DNA of 64,000 bases, from NCBI GenBank assembly GCA_008360955.1, contig LUCM01009864.1, forward strand, positions 43,309-107,308. Reading direction: 5' to 3'. The translations under genes and the position numbers were made by a program. The notes below the pieces were generated by a model, which was given only the letters and a program-made list of their open reading frames with translations, was not told where the DNA came from and searched no databases. The DNA is from Fasciolopsis buskii. Lineage: Eukaryota > Platyhelminthes > Trematoda > Plagiorchiida > Fasciolidae. Position 1 is the stretch's first letter; every line of letters begins with the position of its first letter. Below, in pieces: positions 24,039-35,723 of this stretch.

Positions 24039-24296
24039 ATGCATATTAAATACTACTCCCTGGCGACGATCTGGCTATTGGTAGGCAGAACTGTTTCCGA
24101 AGCTCCATCCTATACATCGTTTTCAAGATTTCCTACTGACCGCTTGTTCCCTTCTGTTAAGGTAACTCGCATCAGGAAAACTGCAAAACATGATCGCACA
24201 GGTTTGAGAATCAATAGGTTTATGAGCTATTGTTTTTCATATCCCAAGCTGTATGCTTTCTTAGGGTTCCGAGCGTCGACCTTGGGAGTTAGATAA
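24039..24296 (+). CDS. ORF with signal-peptide-like start, possible first exon
   Basis: The ATG at 24039 is followed by MHIKYYSLATIWLLVGRTVS, a basic, hydrophobic, then small-residue pattern typical of a signal peptide, with a plausible cut after SEA. At about 24161 the frame meets AAGGTAACT, a good splice donor, so the true first exon could stop there after about 41 codons. Beyond that the frame stays open to TAG at 24294 without recognisable features. A short secreted-protein exon is therefore possible, but frames of 85 codons are common by chance here. Confidence 0.2.
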   Translation: MHIKYYSLATIWLLVGRTVSEAPSYTSFSRFPTDRLFPSVKVTRIRKTAKHDRTGLRINRFMSYCFSYPKLYAFLGFRASTLGVR

Positions 24297-24349
24297 CAAG
24301 TGTTCCCTCTCCCATTTGAGGTGACATCCTCTGTACATTCGGGCATCCG

Positions 24350-24811
24350 GTGATATTGTTCTGTATTTATTCCGTGCGTGATCCGGTCACAATAACATTC
24401 ATAAGTATGCTTAGATGGCTAGAAAACCCAGCGTCTAGAAAAGTAGTGTCCTCAAACGTAGTGATAACTTGCCTCTCGAATGCAGTTTGTTCTCTTAGAC
24501 CATCACATAGATTAGAATACTGTTCCAAAACAGACTCTAAAGATATTCTGAACAATCCTCAAAAATGGCTTATCGATGTACTCGTAGCACGTGCACAAAC
24601 GCAGCACCAGTTTCGTCCAAACAATTAAATGACCACAAAAGAACATTTTGAGGATGCTGCCTTGAAAAAGACCGCCTTTTGTGGAAGACGTGCATTGCAA
24701 ATGAAAAGACTTCGTGCATCATCCAGTTTGAAATCTTCAGTACCAAAGCATCAGTTGTCATACCAAAGCTGTAGATATGCAGTAGTATTTTATTTATCTG
24801 TTTGTGATTAG
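24350..24811 (+). CDS. Two abutting ORFs in one frame, possible pseudogene
   Basis: A 92-codon frame (24350-24628) ends in TAA, and the very next codon is ATG of a 60-codon frame (24629-24811), so 153 codons are open apart from one stop. The second part is lysine- and arginine-rich (KKTAFCGRRALQMKRLR). The plus-strand frames at 25037-25336 and 25550-25747 are in the same phase. This may be a decayed coding region with a premature stop, or chance. No homologue is recognised. Confidence 0.15.
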
Positions 24812-25036
24812 ATCAGCGTATTTCCATGCTCGCCATGCTGTGCACATTTGTAACGCATAATTTGATGGGCACCGAAGGTTACTGGCATCAGGCTGGTGAT
24901 TTCACTAAGTCGATTTTCCTCGAATTCCTGGAAAAAGGGGGATAGGCAACTGATAGAAAATCAAGCACGAAAATAATGCCCCAATCATACTCCGGTGGGA
25001 GTTGGTAACAATTAACGTTCCGAAATTAATCTGGCT

Positions 25037-25336
25037 TTGCAAAATGTTTGTCTTCAAACTTCCTATCATTTGAGAAGACAACACGAGAGAAGATTCCGAA
25101 ATCTTCTCCTCGTCTCATGCCACGGACTTGATGGAGCTATCACGAGGAAAATTGACCCCAAGATATCCACATGTGACGAACTATCCCCTGCAGTGAGTAC
25201 CTTCCGTACACTTTATCCCAATAAGCCAAATGGACACACTTTAGAAAAGAATATACATGTTTTCATATCTGTGTCCGTAATATATGCACCCTTAGCACAG
25301 ACACTAATAAGCCTGCCATCTGAATTCAAACAGTAG
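25037..25336 (+). CDS. Candidate exon with strong donor
   Basis: This is an open frame of 99 codons from a non-ATG start. The first half is protein-like (LRRQHERRFRNLLLVSCHG and ITRKIDPKISTCDELSPA). At 25192-25200 the sequence CTGCAGTGAGTACC gives a near-consensus splice donor (A|GTGAGT), which would make the exon end after SPA. The remaining 45 codons would then be intron. No family is recognised, and a matching upstream acceptor is not obvious. Confidence 0.18.
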   Translation: MQNVCLQTSYHLRRQHERRFRNLLLVSCHGLDGAITRKIDPKISTCDELSPAVSTFRTLYPNKPNGHTLEKNIHVFISVSVIYAPLAQTLISLPSEFKQ

Positions 25337-25749
25337 CCATAATCAATGTATACTTGAGTGAAATTATTGACAGACGCCGTAATTGCAGATTATTAAAAAG
25401 TGAACTATATATTAATTCCGCTTACACAAATGACTCCACTTCCACTAATCTCAAATGATAACTTCAACCAAGTTTTGGGAAGATCCTGTGAAACTGTGGT
25501 CATCTGGGAATAATCAGTTAGATAAGAAACCTACCTCATTCCGGCCAGTTTGAGAGCATCCATCAGTGCACTACAAAGGCCGCTTAGCAAATCCTTTCAG
25601 ACACGAGCACAAGGTTGTCAAATCCGGGCAAAAGTGGTTGTAGTTAAGAGCTTGGGTTTCAAAACTCGTCTTTGTTATATCCAGTGTGCAAATAATCCTA
25701 CATTGTCAAGGAAAATCAGTCCGTTAGAAAACAAAATGTTTTTTTAATA

Positions 25750-26515
25750 ATGTATTTGCACCCGCACTAAATGAAATTGTATTTGCATGTTAACATCCGA
25801 GAATAGGTTCGTAAAACAGAAAAGCATAGACAGTTGCAGTTGACTCAAACCATACCCATCAAATCGTAACTGGTAACGCAATCTATACATGGTACATAAC
25901 GATCGTCATGACGACGGGACAAAGGTCTGACTAATTCTGTTGACGATTTATATCTTTGATACGAATGTCGGGTGTTGTTAATAAATCAAACCTGATAACT
26001 GGTAAAAGCTGACCGTGATCTTACAGGTTGTGCGATGCAGACATGGTCGTATACGGTTTTAGACGCTAAAAACGGTCTTATCTGTTGCTCGCGAAGCATG
26101 TGTCAGTGTGCTGCTTGTTGAAACGTGAACCGGAAAGCCACAGTTAGGATGCAGTGATACGGCTCTCAGTGCTGGCTACAGCCAAATAATACTGTATTTC
26201 CTTTTTTCGATTTGCGGAGTTTTGTGTTTTGGCGATTACTGGGAACATATCAGCACACCCCGGGCTCATGGCTGTTCCACGTTACGAATGAGCCTGACCG
26301 GGAGGATGTGCATTTTGTCATTTTAATCAAGCTGTGATTATCTCATGAGGACACAATGACATCACAGGCTTCAACGATGACTTAAAATGTACACTACCGG
26401 CGCACAAACAAGGCACTAACAAGTTTCATCACCATGATACCTATACAAAACGATGAACGATCGGTCACATTGTGCTTTTTACGTTTAACCACACATTCAA
26501 AATTTAACTGAGGGC
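25750..26515. other. No supported gene
   Basis: This AT-rich stretch holds no frame above 60 codons that stands out and no repeat that I can match elsewhere in the window. Confidence 0.4.
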
Positions 26516-26516
26516 A

Positions 26517-26518
<2 letters not shown>

Positions 26519-26557
<39 letters not shown>
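26519..26557. repeat. (TA)n tract bordering the palindrome
   Basis: There are 19 or so uninterrupted TA units. A second TA-rich tract lies at 27207-27243 on the other side, so the whole palindrome is bracketed by TA repeats. Confidence 0.95.
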
Positions 26558-26560
<3 letters not shown>

Positions 26561-26850
26561 GCAAGAAGTATTATCTGGATGCGTAAACAAAATTTGCCCG
26601 GGAGCACACGACCGGTTTCGCGGTTATTGTCGCTCGACATATATGCGTACCCGGTACTCTCTTTTCCAAACATATTTATAGTTGTACACTCCGAATCGAC
26701 ATGTCACACCAGAATCAAATGTGCGGCGTCAGGAGTGTGCATGGAGGCTCTTCGTCGAAAAGTCCACAGAGGAATCACAACTGTGATTCGTTGGTAATTC
26801 TTTGTCAGTTGGGCTGAGCCAGTCTTAGGAACGGGGGCAGAATGCACCAG
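26557..26850 (+). mobile_element. Left arm of large palindrome: ~294 bp element, plus orientation
   Basis: The arm begins AGAAGCAAGAAGTATTATCTGG and ends GGGGGCAGAATGCACCAGA. Its reverse complement matches 26914-27206. Over about 115 bp next to the centre the arms differ at only one or two positions, while the outer half differs far more. It contains the short perfect hairpin GAATCACAACTGTGATTC. The frame reading RKQNLPGSTR to the end of the arm is open (72 codons). No transposase, RT or tRNA-type promoter is seen, so it would be a non-autonomous element of unknown class. Confidence 0.85.
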
Positions 26851-26868
26851 AATATACGTATGTATATA

Positions 26869-26906
26869 TAGAACCAGGAAGTAGTATCTTGATACGTAAA
26901 CAAAAA
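26869..26906 (+). repeat. Truncated third head in the palindrome spacer
   Basis: The sequence AGAACCAGGAAGTAGTATCTTGATACGTAAACAAAA repeats the head of the left arm in plus orientation, then stops and runs straight into the minus-oriented copy. It suggests that one copy was interrupted by, or joined to, an inverted copy here. Confidence 0.75.
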
Positions 26907-26913
26907 AATATAT

Positions 26914-27206
26914 CCTGGTGCATTCTGCCCCCGTTCCTAAGATTGGCTCAGCCCAACTGACAAAGAATTACCAACGAATCACAGTTGTGATTCCTCTGTG
27001 GACTTTTCGACGAAGAGCCTCCATGCACACTCCTGATGCTACAGATTCGATTCCGGTGAGAAATATATTCGGAGTGTACAAGTATGTGGATGCTTGGACA
27101 AGAGAACATCGGGTACACAGACCTGACGAGCGACAATAACCGCGAAGCCGGTCGTGTGCTCCCGGGCAAATTTTGTTTGCGCAACCAGATACTACTTCCT
27201 GCTTCT
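26914..27206 (-). mobile_element. Right arm of large palindrome: same element, minus orientation
   Basis: The minus strand reads AGAAGCAGGAAGTAGTATCTGG at its head and GGGGGCAGAATGCACCAGGA at its end, the same as the left arm. The frame giving RKQNLPGSTRPASRLLSL is open for 78 codons on the minus strand, matching QNLPGSTRPVSRLLSL of the left arm. The outer end meets TGTATGTATATAAATATATAA. The two arms with a spacer of about 63 bp would form a stable cruciform or hairpin. Confidence 0.85.
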
Positions 27207-27244
27207 GTATGTATATAAATATATAATATATATATATACGTATA

Positions 27245-29735
27245 ACTCCCGCTCTATTCTCAGATTCTGTAGGAGTGATAAACTATCAAAATGGAGATCT
27301 ATTTAGTATATCGCGGCCGTGATCCACCGGTTAATAGCATGATCCTTGAACCTCAAATGCTCGAACTCGATTCATAGTATATTACGTCAAAAATTGCAAA
27401 CAAAAATCCGAAGAAAAATTTGCGATTGACTCAATGAGCTTTCCCAACAGTCGAATGCCGTGCCACAATGTGTTCCTGGGCAAACTAACACATTTTGTTG
27501 TGAAATTCTTCTTCGGTAGGACAATTTTTTCACCCACTGTGTTACCCACTTTGGTCAGCGACTCTTCTTCATTTGTTTGGCAGCCTCTAAAATTAGTTGG
27601 GCTCAGAAAACAGAAATAAGACCAATTCAGGGAAAGAAATGGGAAATTTCCGAGCTCCAAGAACGGTTGTTAGTAGACATTAGTAGGAATGTGAGGATAA
27701 AGCAGAGACATTCAATTCATAGTTCTTCGGATTTCTCATTGTATTTGTTTATCCGAATCTGAGTGACTGATGTTCACTCAGAATCTACAATGAACGTGTT
27801 TTCATAACTCATCCATCTAAATGTTTGGTATATCACACTGGAATTATGCTCTGAGTTGCATAGTGAACATTTCACGTTCCTGCACGCGTCGTGCTTGCTT
27901 GCGTTACACAATACACGTGCAAAAATCGAACGATACAGTGTGGGAAACACTACTTTTTGAGGCCTTGCTCGTTTCGATTTGTTCGAGACTGAACGTGCCT
28001 TATCTGGTAGGAAATAGAATCGAATTAAAAGACAATAGATCATTTCCCGTTATCCTCACCTTTTTAATTTCCCCTTACGAGAAAAAAATGATTTCCCTTC
28101 TCATTATCTTATTATTATTATTTGCAAGGTATATCCAGTTAGCCGAACTCGTTCCAGCGGAATTCGATTTTTAACTGAATCAACCGCATGATGTTTGTCT
28201 GATAGAACTTATTCTTCCGGGTCCATATGTCCATGGCTGATTGAAGCAAAGTTTCCCTGGCGAATTATGCGTGACTCGTCCATAATTAGTGAGTCAATAG
28301 AAACTGCCTTAATTTCCACACAAAACATAACATTCTTCTAATTACTGTGTTGGAGAAAATTTTTGTTTCCTAATTTTTCCGATTTCCGCCCGGACTATAC
28401 CAGACGACTTCCGGCTACTAGGTAACTTTTCGGAATTCGATGGGCAGACAAACAGAATGTGGAGATATCGTTTGTTGGGGTTTTCTGCAATCCCGCTTGT
28501 GGCACGTCAGCTGGGTGGAATCCGCTAAAAGCGACGGAGATCGCTATCACACAATTGGCTCATTTGTTATTAGCACTAGGATGAAAAGCGCAGGAATCTC
28601 TGATCTACTGACAAACGGTGTTTCGTATCACTCAAGATTTGCTTAAATGCGTGTGGAACAATCACGCTTGTGAACAAAATCAAAGCGAGCAAGAATTTGA
28701 ATAAATAAGATTTTTAGCCAAGAACTATTCGAAATTCTTTTATTCAACTGATTTTGAAGCCAAAAGAACTGCAAGGAACCTGCATTCAGGTAAAAATAAA
28801 AGAGTTCGTTGCTTTCTCAATTAAATGTGAGCTTTTATTGTCTCCAATTAATGGACATCCCCGGAATGGCCGTCAGACATACCTACTCCGGAGTACAGTT
28901 GCCTCGACCACAAAAGACCAAGAGTTCTAACTAACCAAATAGTCTAAACAGAATCCCCGATCTGAAAATCTCAAGTCGTTTCCCATCTCACTCGCAATTA
29001 CAAAAATATAATTGATGAAAAAGGGTCTGGAGGCTTGCCTGAAAAGCTGCCAAAGTGCAGATCTAAATGGGTGTAAAATGCCGTAGTCCAGCCCCCCGTG
29101 ACCTCAGTTTAGCAAATCAAAGTTGCCCATCTCTTTAACCACGGGGCACTTTGTCACGGATATGCTCACAATTGACCCGACTTACTTTGAACCTCGTAAT
29201 GTCAGGTTTTAATAAAATAGATTTTCCAAAGACCATCGAATTCACCAGTGCTTCGATTGACATGCCCAACCTCTCTGAAAGTAGGTCAGGAATTTCTGAA
29301 AGCGGTGACGTGTTCCACCGGCGCGATGATGTTGAAGCCCTGATCACCAGCACCACCACCTATAATGGCATTGCCGAAATTACTCCTCGTTGTCGCCTGA
29401 CTGACAGCTGGTGATCTTGTCTTGGCTGTCGGTTAGCCCAACCCATCCGGTACGCTTATATCTATCCGGAACGTTTACCATCCTCGAGTAGGGGACATTT
29501 TCCAAGCAAATAAAGCTCTATCGTGGAATCGCAGTAAATGGTGTTTGTTTGAAAACAAATTCCAATTTAAACAGTGTTACTCATCGTTTTTAGACCCGTC
29601 AGGTTTAAAGTGCCGAATTGCCAGACTGCAACATTGTTTTCATCGGATAGCAAGAATTACAGTTTACGTTGAGTTCAAGCATGAATTGAGTTCAGGACGT
29701 GCATAACGACCGTCCAGGAGTCGTTATCCAACAGC
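27245..29735. other. No supported gene
   Basis: A possible tRNA-like remnant (GCGGCCGTGATCCACCGGTTAATAGC) at 27314 lacks a good B box. Frames of 60-117 codons on both strands, such as 27821-28174 plus and 29151-29414 plus, have no recognised features. The 27821 frame has a hydrophobic leucine/isoleucine run near its end. Confidence 0.35.
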
Positions 29736-29742
29736 GTGACTC

Positions 29743-29835
29743 GTGGTTATCAGGCGGATAAGGTTTTGAAAATCAAGGTCGCAGTTTCGAGCCCCTCCAA
29801 ACGGTCAGTCAAATTTCTATTTGGTGAGCTTCCAA
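29743..29835 (+). mobile_element. tRNA-derived SINE, degraded head only
   Basis: The sequence GTGGTTATCAGGCGGATAAGG matches the family A-box region and GTCGCAGTTTCGAGCCCCTCC the B-box region (GTTTCGAGCCC), with the family spacing. The body after CGGTCAGTC is recognisable for about 25 bp and then lost. The AATAAAGGAAGT tail is not visible, so this is a truncated or old copy. Confidence 0.7.
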
Positions 29836-29849
29836 TGGCCCTACTTTAG

Positions 29850-32800
29850 AGCTAGGGCAAAAAACCGTATTATCAGATCATGGCTTCAGCTGCATCAGTC
29901 TGATACCAACTGTCCGAGGTGGACATGCACAACAGGCAGAGGTGGAGCTGAGAGTGATTGACTGGAGTTCAGAAATTATGAATGTCTACCCTATCCTATC
30001 ACGTTCTCCTGCAATCAGGCATTCGAAATTCGAAGGTTGACGAAGTGAAGGAACAAGTAAGATGTACAATATAATTAGGTTACAGACGCAGAAAAATAGG
30101 GTCTAATTTCATCACCCCACTAGGACTTCAAAGCGGATTCTAATATTTCACTTGAGCGTGTAATTTGTTCCGGTTCCGTTTTTGAACTTCCTTAAATTGA
30201 CATCATTCGGAAAGGCAAAACAACGCCCTATATGGTCAATAAATTTCTTTTCTCTTATTTTTGGTTAAAGTTTTCAGACAGAATTGTCCTTCGTCCAACT
30301 TGTTGCGCAATATGACATTTTTCTCATCACCCTGTTTGCATTGATGGATCTTTCACTGGCGGTGCCGGTGATTGTCACCGTTGAGTAACCAAAAGGTAAA
30401 TACAAGGACATTGATAAATTTCCAATTAAGTTTATCATTTGGGGCCGAATGTTGTCAACTAAAAATTCCCAAATGTCAAGGAACGACGAATGTAACAAAG
30501 AATTTTCTCCTGTTATTAGTTTGGATGACCTTACAATGATAAGTAATTTCAAAGCGATTATTCCACAGCCTGTTGCTACCCTGATCAAAAAGTGGAAATC
30601 AACAAACAGGGTGAATAACTGAACACCTGGCCAGAGCATATGATATCGTGTTTTTTCCAATTTACAAACAGAACTCTCCCAATGGGCATTAGTAACTCTC
30701 ACTTTAGTTTTAAAACTTGTAAATGCTTAATCTCACTGTGATTTACTACTTTGCCTTGGAGACTTGTGTTGACTGCATCGAGGTTTTGCCTTGCCACATG
30801 TCCACCACTAGCAAACACGTTGGTAACCTACACGGTTCTGGGAGGGATGCATACATTCCAAATCACTCGCCTAATTCTTGCCAAAATTGATCGCATTTAG
30901 TTTTTCCCTCATTTTTTGCTCTTACATTGTCGTCTTACCCGGAGAATGCAGTATTTGAACAGAAATTGGCAAAGACATTTAGGCCATTTTGTTCGTAGAC
31001 TTTGTGCGTTTTTGCCTTGTTTGGGATTTTCTTGAAAAGACTTCTCTTGTTTGATTGATTCGTGCAATCCGACGTGTGCAATTGGTTAATTCAATGGTAA
31101 CTATTTCACGTGCTTTTTTGTTTCTTTAATTTGAGTTATTCTGATGATGAAAAGCATTTTCAAAAACTGCTTCAAGTTCTCCTGGTGTTAGTGTCAAGTA
31201 AGAATGCCAACAAAATACTGTAGAAAGATGTGAAAATAGACAATTCCGTAATTGGCCGTTGCTTTCAGTTCGGTATTCAACAAATTCCGGTAACTCCAGG
31301 TAAATAGCAGACTGAACCCGACAGACCGAATTCGCCGAGTGAGGCAACGCTAAGAACGTGTTCCTGTTGTGTATCACAATCATGAATAAATTCACTTTCG
31401 TCAGTGAAATTTTTTGAGTGACGGAGTTGCACATCCTAGATGGAAAGAGAAACGAAAAATGATACTTGCAAAGTTCAAATAAATATACTACTATCTTTTC
31501 TTGTAAGGCTCAGAGAAAGTGCGAAAACGTTTATCTATCACCGTATCTGTGAGACACTCCAGTTGTTACCTGTCAGTGATGAGTGTTCACGATCCGGAAT
31601 ACATTTGTTTGCGTTGCCACGTTTCGACGGATCATTTGAATGATTTAGCAATTTGGCTGGACTGAAACACAACAGTGGACTTAAAAGTTAGTTCTGTCCC
31701 CTCCTAGCTTGTTAAGCATCTGATTGGAGTGGAATGACAAATTTTGCAAACCTGAGAACGACTTAGAGGAAGACTTGGTAAGTTCTTCGTTCAACTAGTC
31801 TTCATCTCAAGCCTGTAAGTTAGGCTTCAGTCACAACAATTGTGTATATTACGATTCTTGTCCTTAGCCAGAGCAATTCAGCCCAGTGACAGTAATTGCA
31901 GCATTAAATCGGGTCGACCGCAGAACATGATCCGACCGACGGATAGATTAGCTTTGAGGACGAAAAGACGAGTAGCTTTCCACCAGGATTCGCGAGGATC
32001 ACTGTTCCGCAGCTAATACCTGCCCAAAGCGTTCTACAGTAATGACTTTGAACATATTGTTTGGCATGAAGTCATCCAGATTCCATTACTAGATACTATT
32101 TATTCCCTCGAGTTTTTCAATTCCAGGCCAGGCAAATCTTTTATAAATTGTAGGTGCCCTGCAGACTGGTAATTAGAGTAGCAAGTACGAGCTTTCGCAA
32201 CATAATGGTACGGTAAATTCGATCTGAATCGGTTGGAACGTTCCGTACGTGTGTGCCACCTGACGAGTATACGGCTAAACAAAAACACGTTGACAAATGA
32301 GGCATGATGACCAGCTAACTTGAATGAAACATTCTCGAATACTTGTACCAGCTTTCCTCCTATACAGATAATCTAACAAATAGCTGACACTGACCGAAAG
32401 AGATTCTTCGGGCACTGTCGTAGGGAAAAGAATCAAAGTTTACAAATCCAGCTGCCTAAACGGCCCGGCGACCGAACCACTATCCAAATGCACTGGCTTC
32501 ACCTTGAGGGTGACATTCGCAAAATCACTTTTTTTCTCGTTTACTTCCCAGCTGCCGTAACACTGGCTGAAAGTTAGAGTGAGTTTTATCAGTGACGTTT
32601 CCAAGCCCACAAAATGATAAGGTAGACACGAGACTTCCGCGGTAGGCCAGTAGTTTCTCGTTTTGTTCGGTTGCTGGCCTTTTTCCCGTTTATCAAGGCT
32701 GCAGAGGTTCGTTCATCAGCCCCAATTCTTATCTAATGAAGTCATCTGTTGGATTTACCTTGGCGAATTCAGTAGAATAACTACAGAAGTCCTCCGTTCA

Positions 32801-35185
32801 ATCCGACCACTTGGTCTGAAATGCAGGTTTGCTGTCTGCACTCTTCAGTCATGCTGATTGTGATCAGTACCTAACAAAATGCAGTTATTCACAAAAAGCA
32901 ATTTGCTCCCGATAGACGGATCAACAAATCTGATTACTGAAAGAAATGAAGTACCGGCCCAAGTACTCTCATTCTTGATAGCCTAATTCGGCTAAAGATT
33001 AGAACTGAGTGAGTTTCAGGGTAAAACATCTTGTGTGTGCCAGAATAGAGCATGCGAGCATTAAAAAGAATGCAAGGTTTTGTTTGTTGTGATTTGCATA
33101 GAAGTTTATCTTCATTATTTTCTGAACAGTGAATCGAAGACTCCGTTCATGTCTATTGTTCCTAGTACCTGGATGATGTCCGAGGAAATAAAAATCTTTT
33201 CCGTGGTGCTAACATCACCTAGTGGTTCGATGTTATCAGATGCCAAGACCACTTCCTTACCTTTCAATGAGATTTGAGGAGTCAAAACTTATCCGTTTGC
33301 CCATCTGTGCATCATCGCTAATTGTCGACATGGTCAAAATATGCTTCACTTAGATCGAATCGAATTGCTTTTAGTTGACCTTATGACCAAAACTCATAAC
33401 CAGCACACATGTGACCCATTTCACCGGTTCACTTGCCTCAGATGTCGATGGTCAGACGCAACGTGACTACCGATAGTGACCGAATACGTGATTGCATTTG
33501 GCGATAGAACTACCAAAATGTGTGGACCCACGTATGTATGTTCATGCCAGTTAACAAAATGACTGCTTGTGATCCGTTCGACCCGACACCTAACAGCTAT
33601 TATCATTTAGCCGGGTTAACAAATTTCTAGGCACGACTTAAAGTCATTCAGCTTCGACATAGAACTATTGACCAAACAGTTGTTGGAAATTCAAACTAAT
33701 TAGTGTCGGAGTTCTAGTAAGACAACAAATGTCAAAAGAAAAGCGGTATCACGACACATGAAGTTTGATCCGCAAAGTGGACGGATATGTCAACGCGCGA
33801 AAACTTGGGGTGGTTGCAACCAATCGCTATTGTCAGTCCATTGTTTACACGGTGAACTTTGCCACTGAAATGCAGTCACCTGCGCAATAGACCAGAGAAA
33901 CACGTTCAAGTTTGTCCAGTCGGACTTGCCAGAGCATATTTTCCGAAACCGGTTTCAGTTTGTGTCAACACTTGGACCAGCATTGCTCACAATGTGCAGC
34001 GCGCACAAAGAACCCAAGCTCATGACCAATTTTTCTGGATTTCAGCCAACTCATAGTTGTTTGCCACTGGGCACTTATGGACCTGGAGTTAAACCCCCTG
34101 GGCAGAGAGAAAACATTGTCCGTTTGATTCCGTTAAGTTTAACAGAAAATGATCTGGTTAAATTGATCTAAAGGTAGGTGATAACAGTTTTACGTTGTAT
34201 TTAGCACGTTTTTTGTACGGAATTAAGGGCGAAATTTCCCGTAAAAGAAAAGATCAATTTTCCAGTTATTTGCGCTTGTCACTATTATGACCATTTGGAC
34301 TGTATATGGACAACTATTCCATCTGAGAATTACTCAAAGCTCAATGGTAATTATGTAGTTGGGACAAAACTAACCGATTACGACAAATTCACATCACCTG
34401 GTGACTACAGACATGCGACATCAATGCCCCAGTTGCATTTAACGTACTGTTGGACAAGCTATCTGCTCAGATGGCCTTTTTCTTTCGGAATTAATTTCTA
34501 CTAAATGCATAGTAACTTAGAGAACAAAGAAAGGATAAAATCCCTTCCGTTGCTACCACATCCTCGTGAACTGATCTACGTGTTAGTTGATCGGCCCATG
34601 GCACAAGGTACACAGCGTGGAAAGACCGGATTTATAAGAAGTGTGGCTTGCAAAAGAGAATGCATTGGGTGTAACTTGAGCAGAGTTATCTGAAACGTAC
34701 TTTACAAGATCTTCAGGACTATTATCGGTAATATTTTATGCACCGTTTTTTTTGAACATGTTGTTGTATCTAGATCCGACTTTCTCCTTGCCGTCACCCT
34801 TGAAATCTTTCCACCGGGCAAGTTTTACTAGAATATTTCCGGATGCTTTCAGCAAAGTGAGGTAAGTCAACCATCTATTTGGTGCTTCAAGCAGTCCGTA
34901 AAGCTCGTGATAATACAACAAAATACCCTATGATTTACGGAATACTCAAGGGGAGTTCTTGATTTGCTCAACGTTTTTTTCTGCTTTCCGATCGCATCGT
35001 AAACTGTTTATGCACTCAGAGCATTGTTATCTGATATCTTCACGATCTGCTTGCCCAGCCACGACCATTTATCCCACACCGAAATTTCGCGAACTCAATA
35101 TCTCATTTTTTCAAGACAAGAAACCAGGAAATTGTATCCCGTGTCAGTAGTTTCTCGTTAGCGTGATTCATTGCATTCTCTCTTA
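29850..35185. other. Long stretch with no supported gene
   Basis: It contains a 142-codon minus frame (30274-30702), a 102-codon minus frame (31126-31434), and three plus-strand frames in the same phase at 33926-34171, 34295-34504 and 34505-34693, the last two separated by a single TAA. All are unrecognised and lack firm splice or domain evidence. I found no repeat copies here that match elsewhere in the window. Confidence 0.3.
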
Positions 35186-35188
35186 TAG

Positions 35189-35432
35189 CTTGCTTCAATC
35201 AGTGTCCTAGTCCTTGGGATTTTAACACTCATTCATTGTATTTACCCAGGACTTGTGGAGATTGTTATCCCCACCATGAGAGCAAACAGTGACAATCCAT
35301 TTTTCGTGTTTGTTCTTATCGTTTACAAGTGCACTTTCATTTCGTCTGCCATCATCTTTGCGTACTGCCTGGGTTATCTGCCGCTCTGTGAATCCCCACG
35401 TTTCCTGTCTTCATTTGGTCACTTCTTCGCCC
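35189..35432 (+). CDS. Candidate exon of a membrane protein
   Basis: A pyrimidine-rich acceptor (TCTCTTATAG) ends at 35188, where the frame has an in-phase TAG. The frame is open from the first base after it. It continues for 81 codons to GCCC|GTGAGTACC at 35432, a near-consensus donor. It encodes two hydrophobic segments, SISVLVLGILTLIHCIY and NPFFVFVLIVYKCTFISSAI, the second continuing IFAYCLGYL. Coding exactly bounded by good splice sites, with transmembrane-like content, makes this the most exon-like item in the window. The pattern IYPGLVEI distantly recalls FPA(V/L)TVE of equilibrative nucleoside transporters, but that is too weak to name it. No neighbouring exon could be assigned. Confidence 0.33.
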
Positions 35433-35723
35433 GTGAGTACCAATACTCATTCAGGCAATCATACTTTCTTTCAGAGAATTGCACGTGACTGGATTAGTGC
35501 AAAAAATGCTATGCGTGTTCCTCATACTTGTTACGATCGCTGCCCCAAGCTCATGTGTATATTAACACGAGCTGATTTTCTGCTAGAACACGGTTCAAAA
35601 TTACAGCTGCCAAGCGCGAAATAAAAAGTGTAATGAGACGTACCAATCGATCTTTTGATTAGGCAATAATTAAAAGAACTATTCACAAAGTCACCGTAGC
35701 TAAAGGTCAAACGTTGTTAAAAT

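Noticed and set aside
27121..27180. Hammerhead-ribozyme-like core (CTGACGAG, a GCG/CGC stem, then GAAG) in the right palindrome arm
   Set aside because: The GAAA box is GAAG here. The left arm has GAAA but has lost CTGANGA. No UH cleavage site follows a third stem, and the flanks do not pair as stem I.
27314..27375. tRNA-like stretch GCGGCCGTGATCCACCGG
   Set aside because: The expected B box (CTCGAACTCGA) is poor and no acceptor stem pairs. It is too decayed to call.
29135..29414. Overlapping ORFs on both strands as a gene
   Set aside because: Neither strand has a recognisable domain or splice pattern, and their lengths are within chance expectation.
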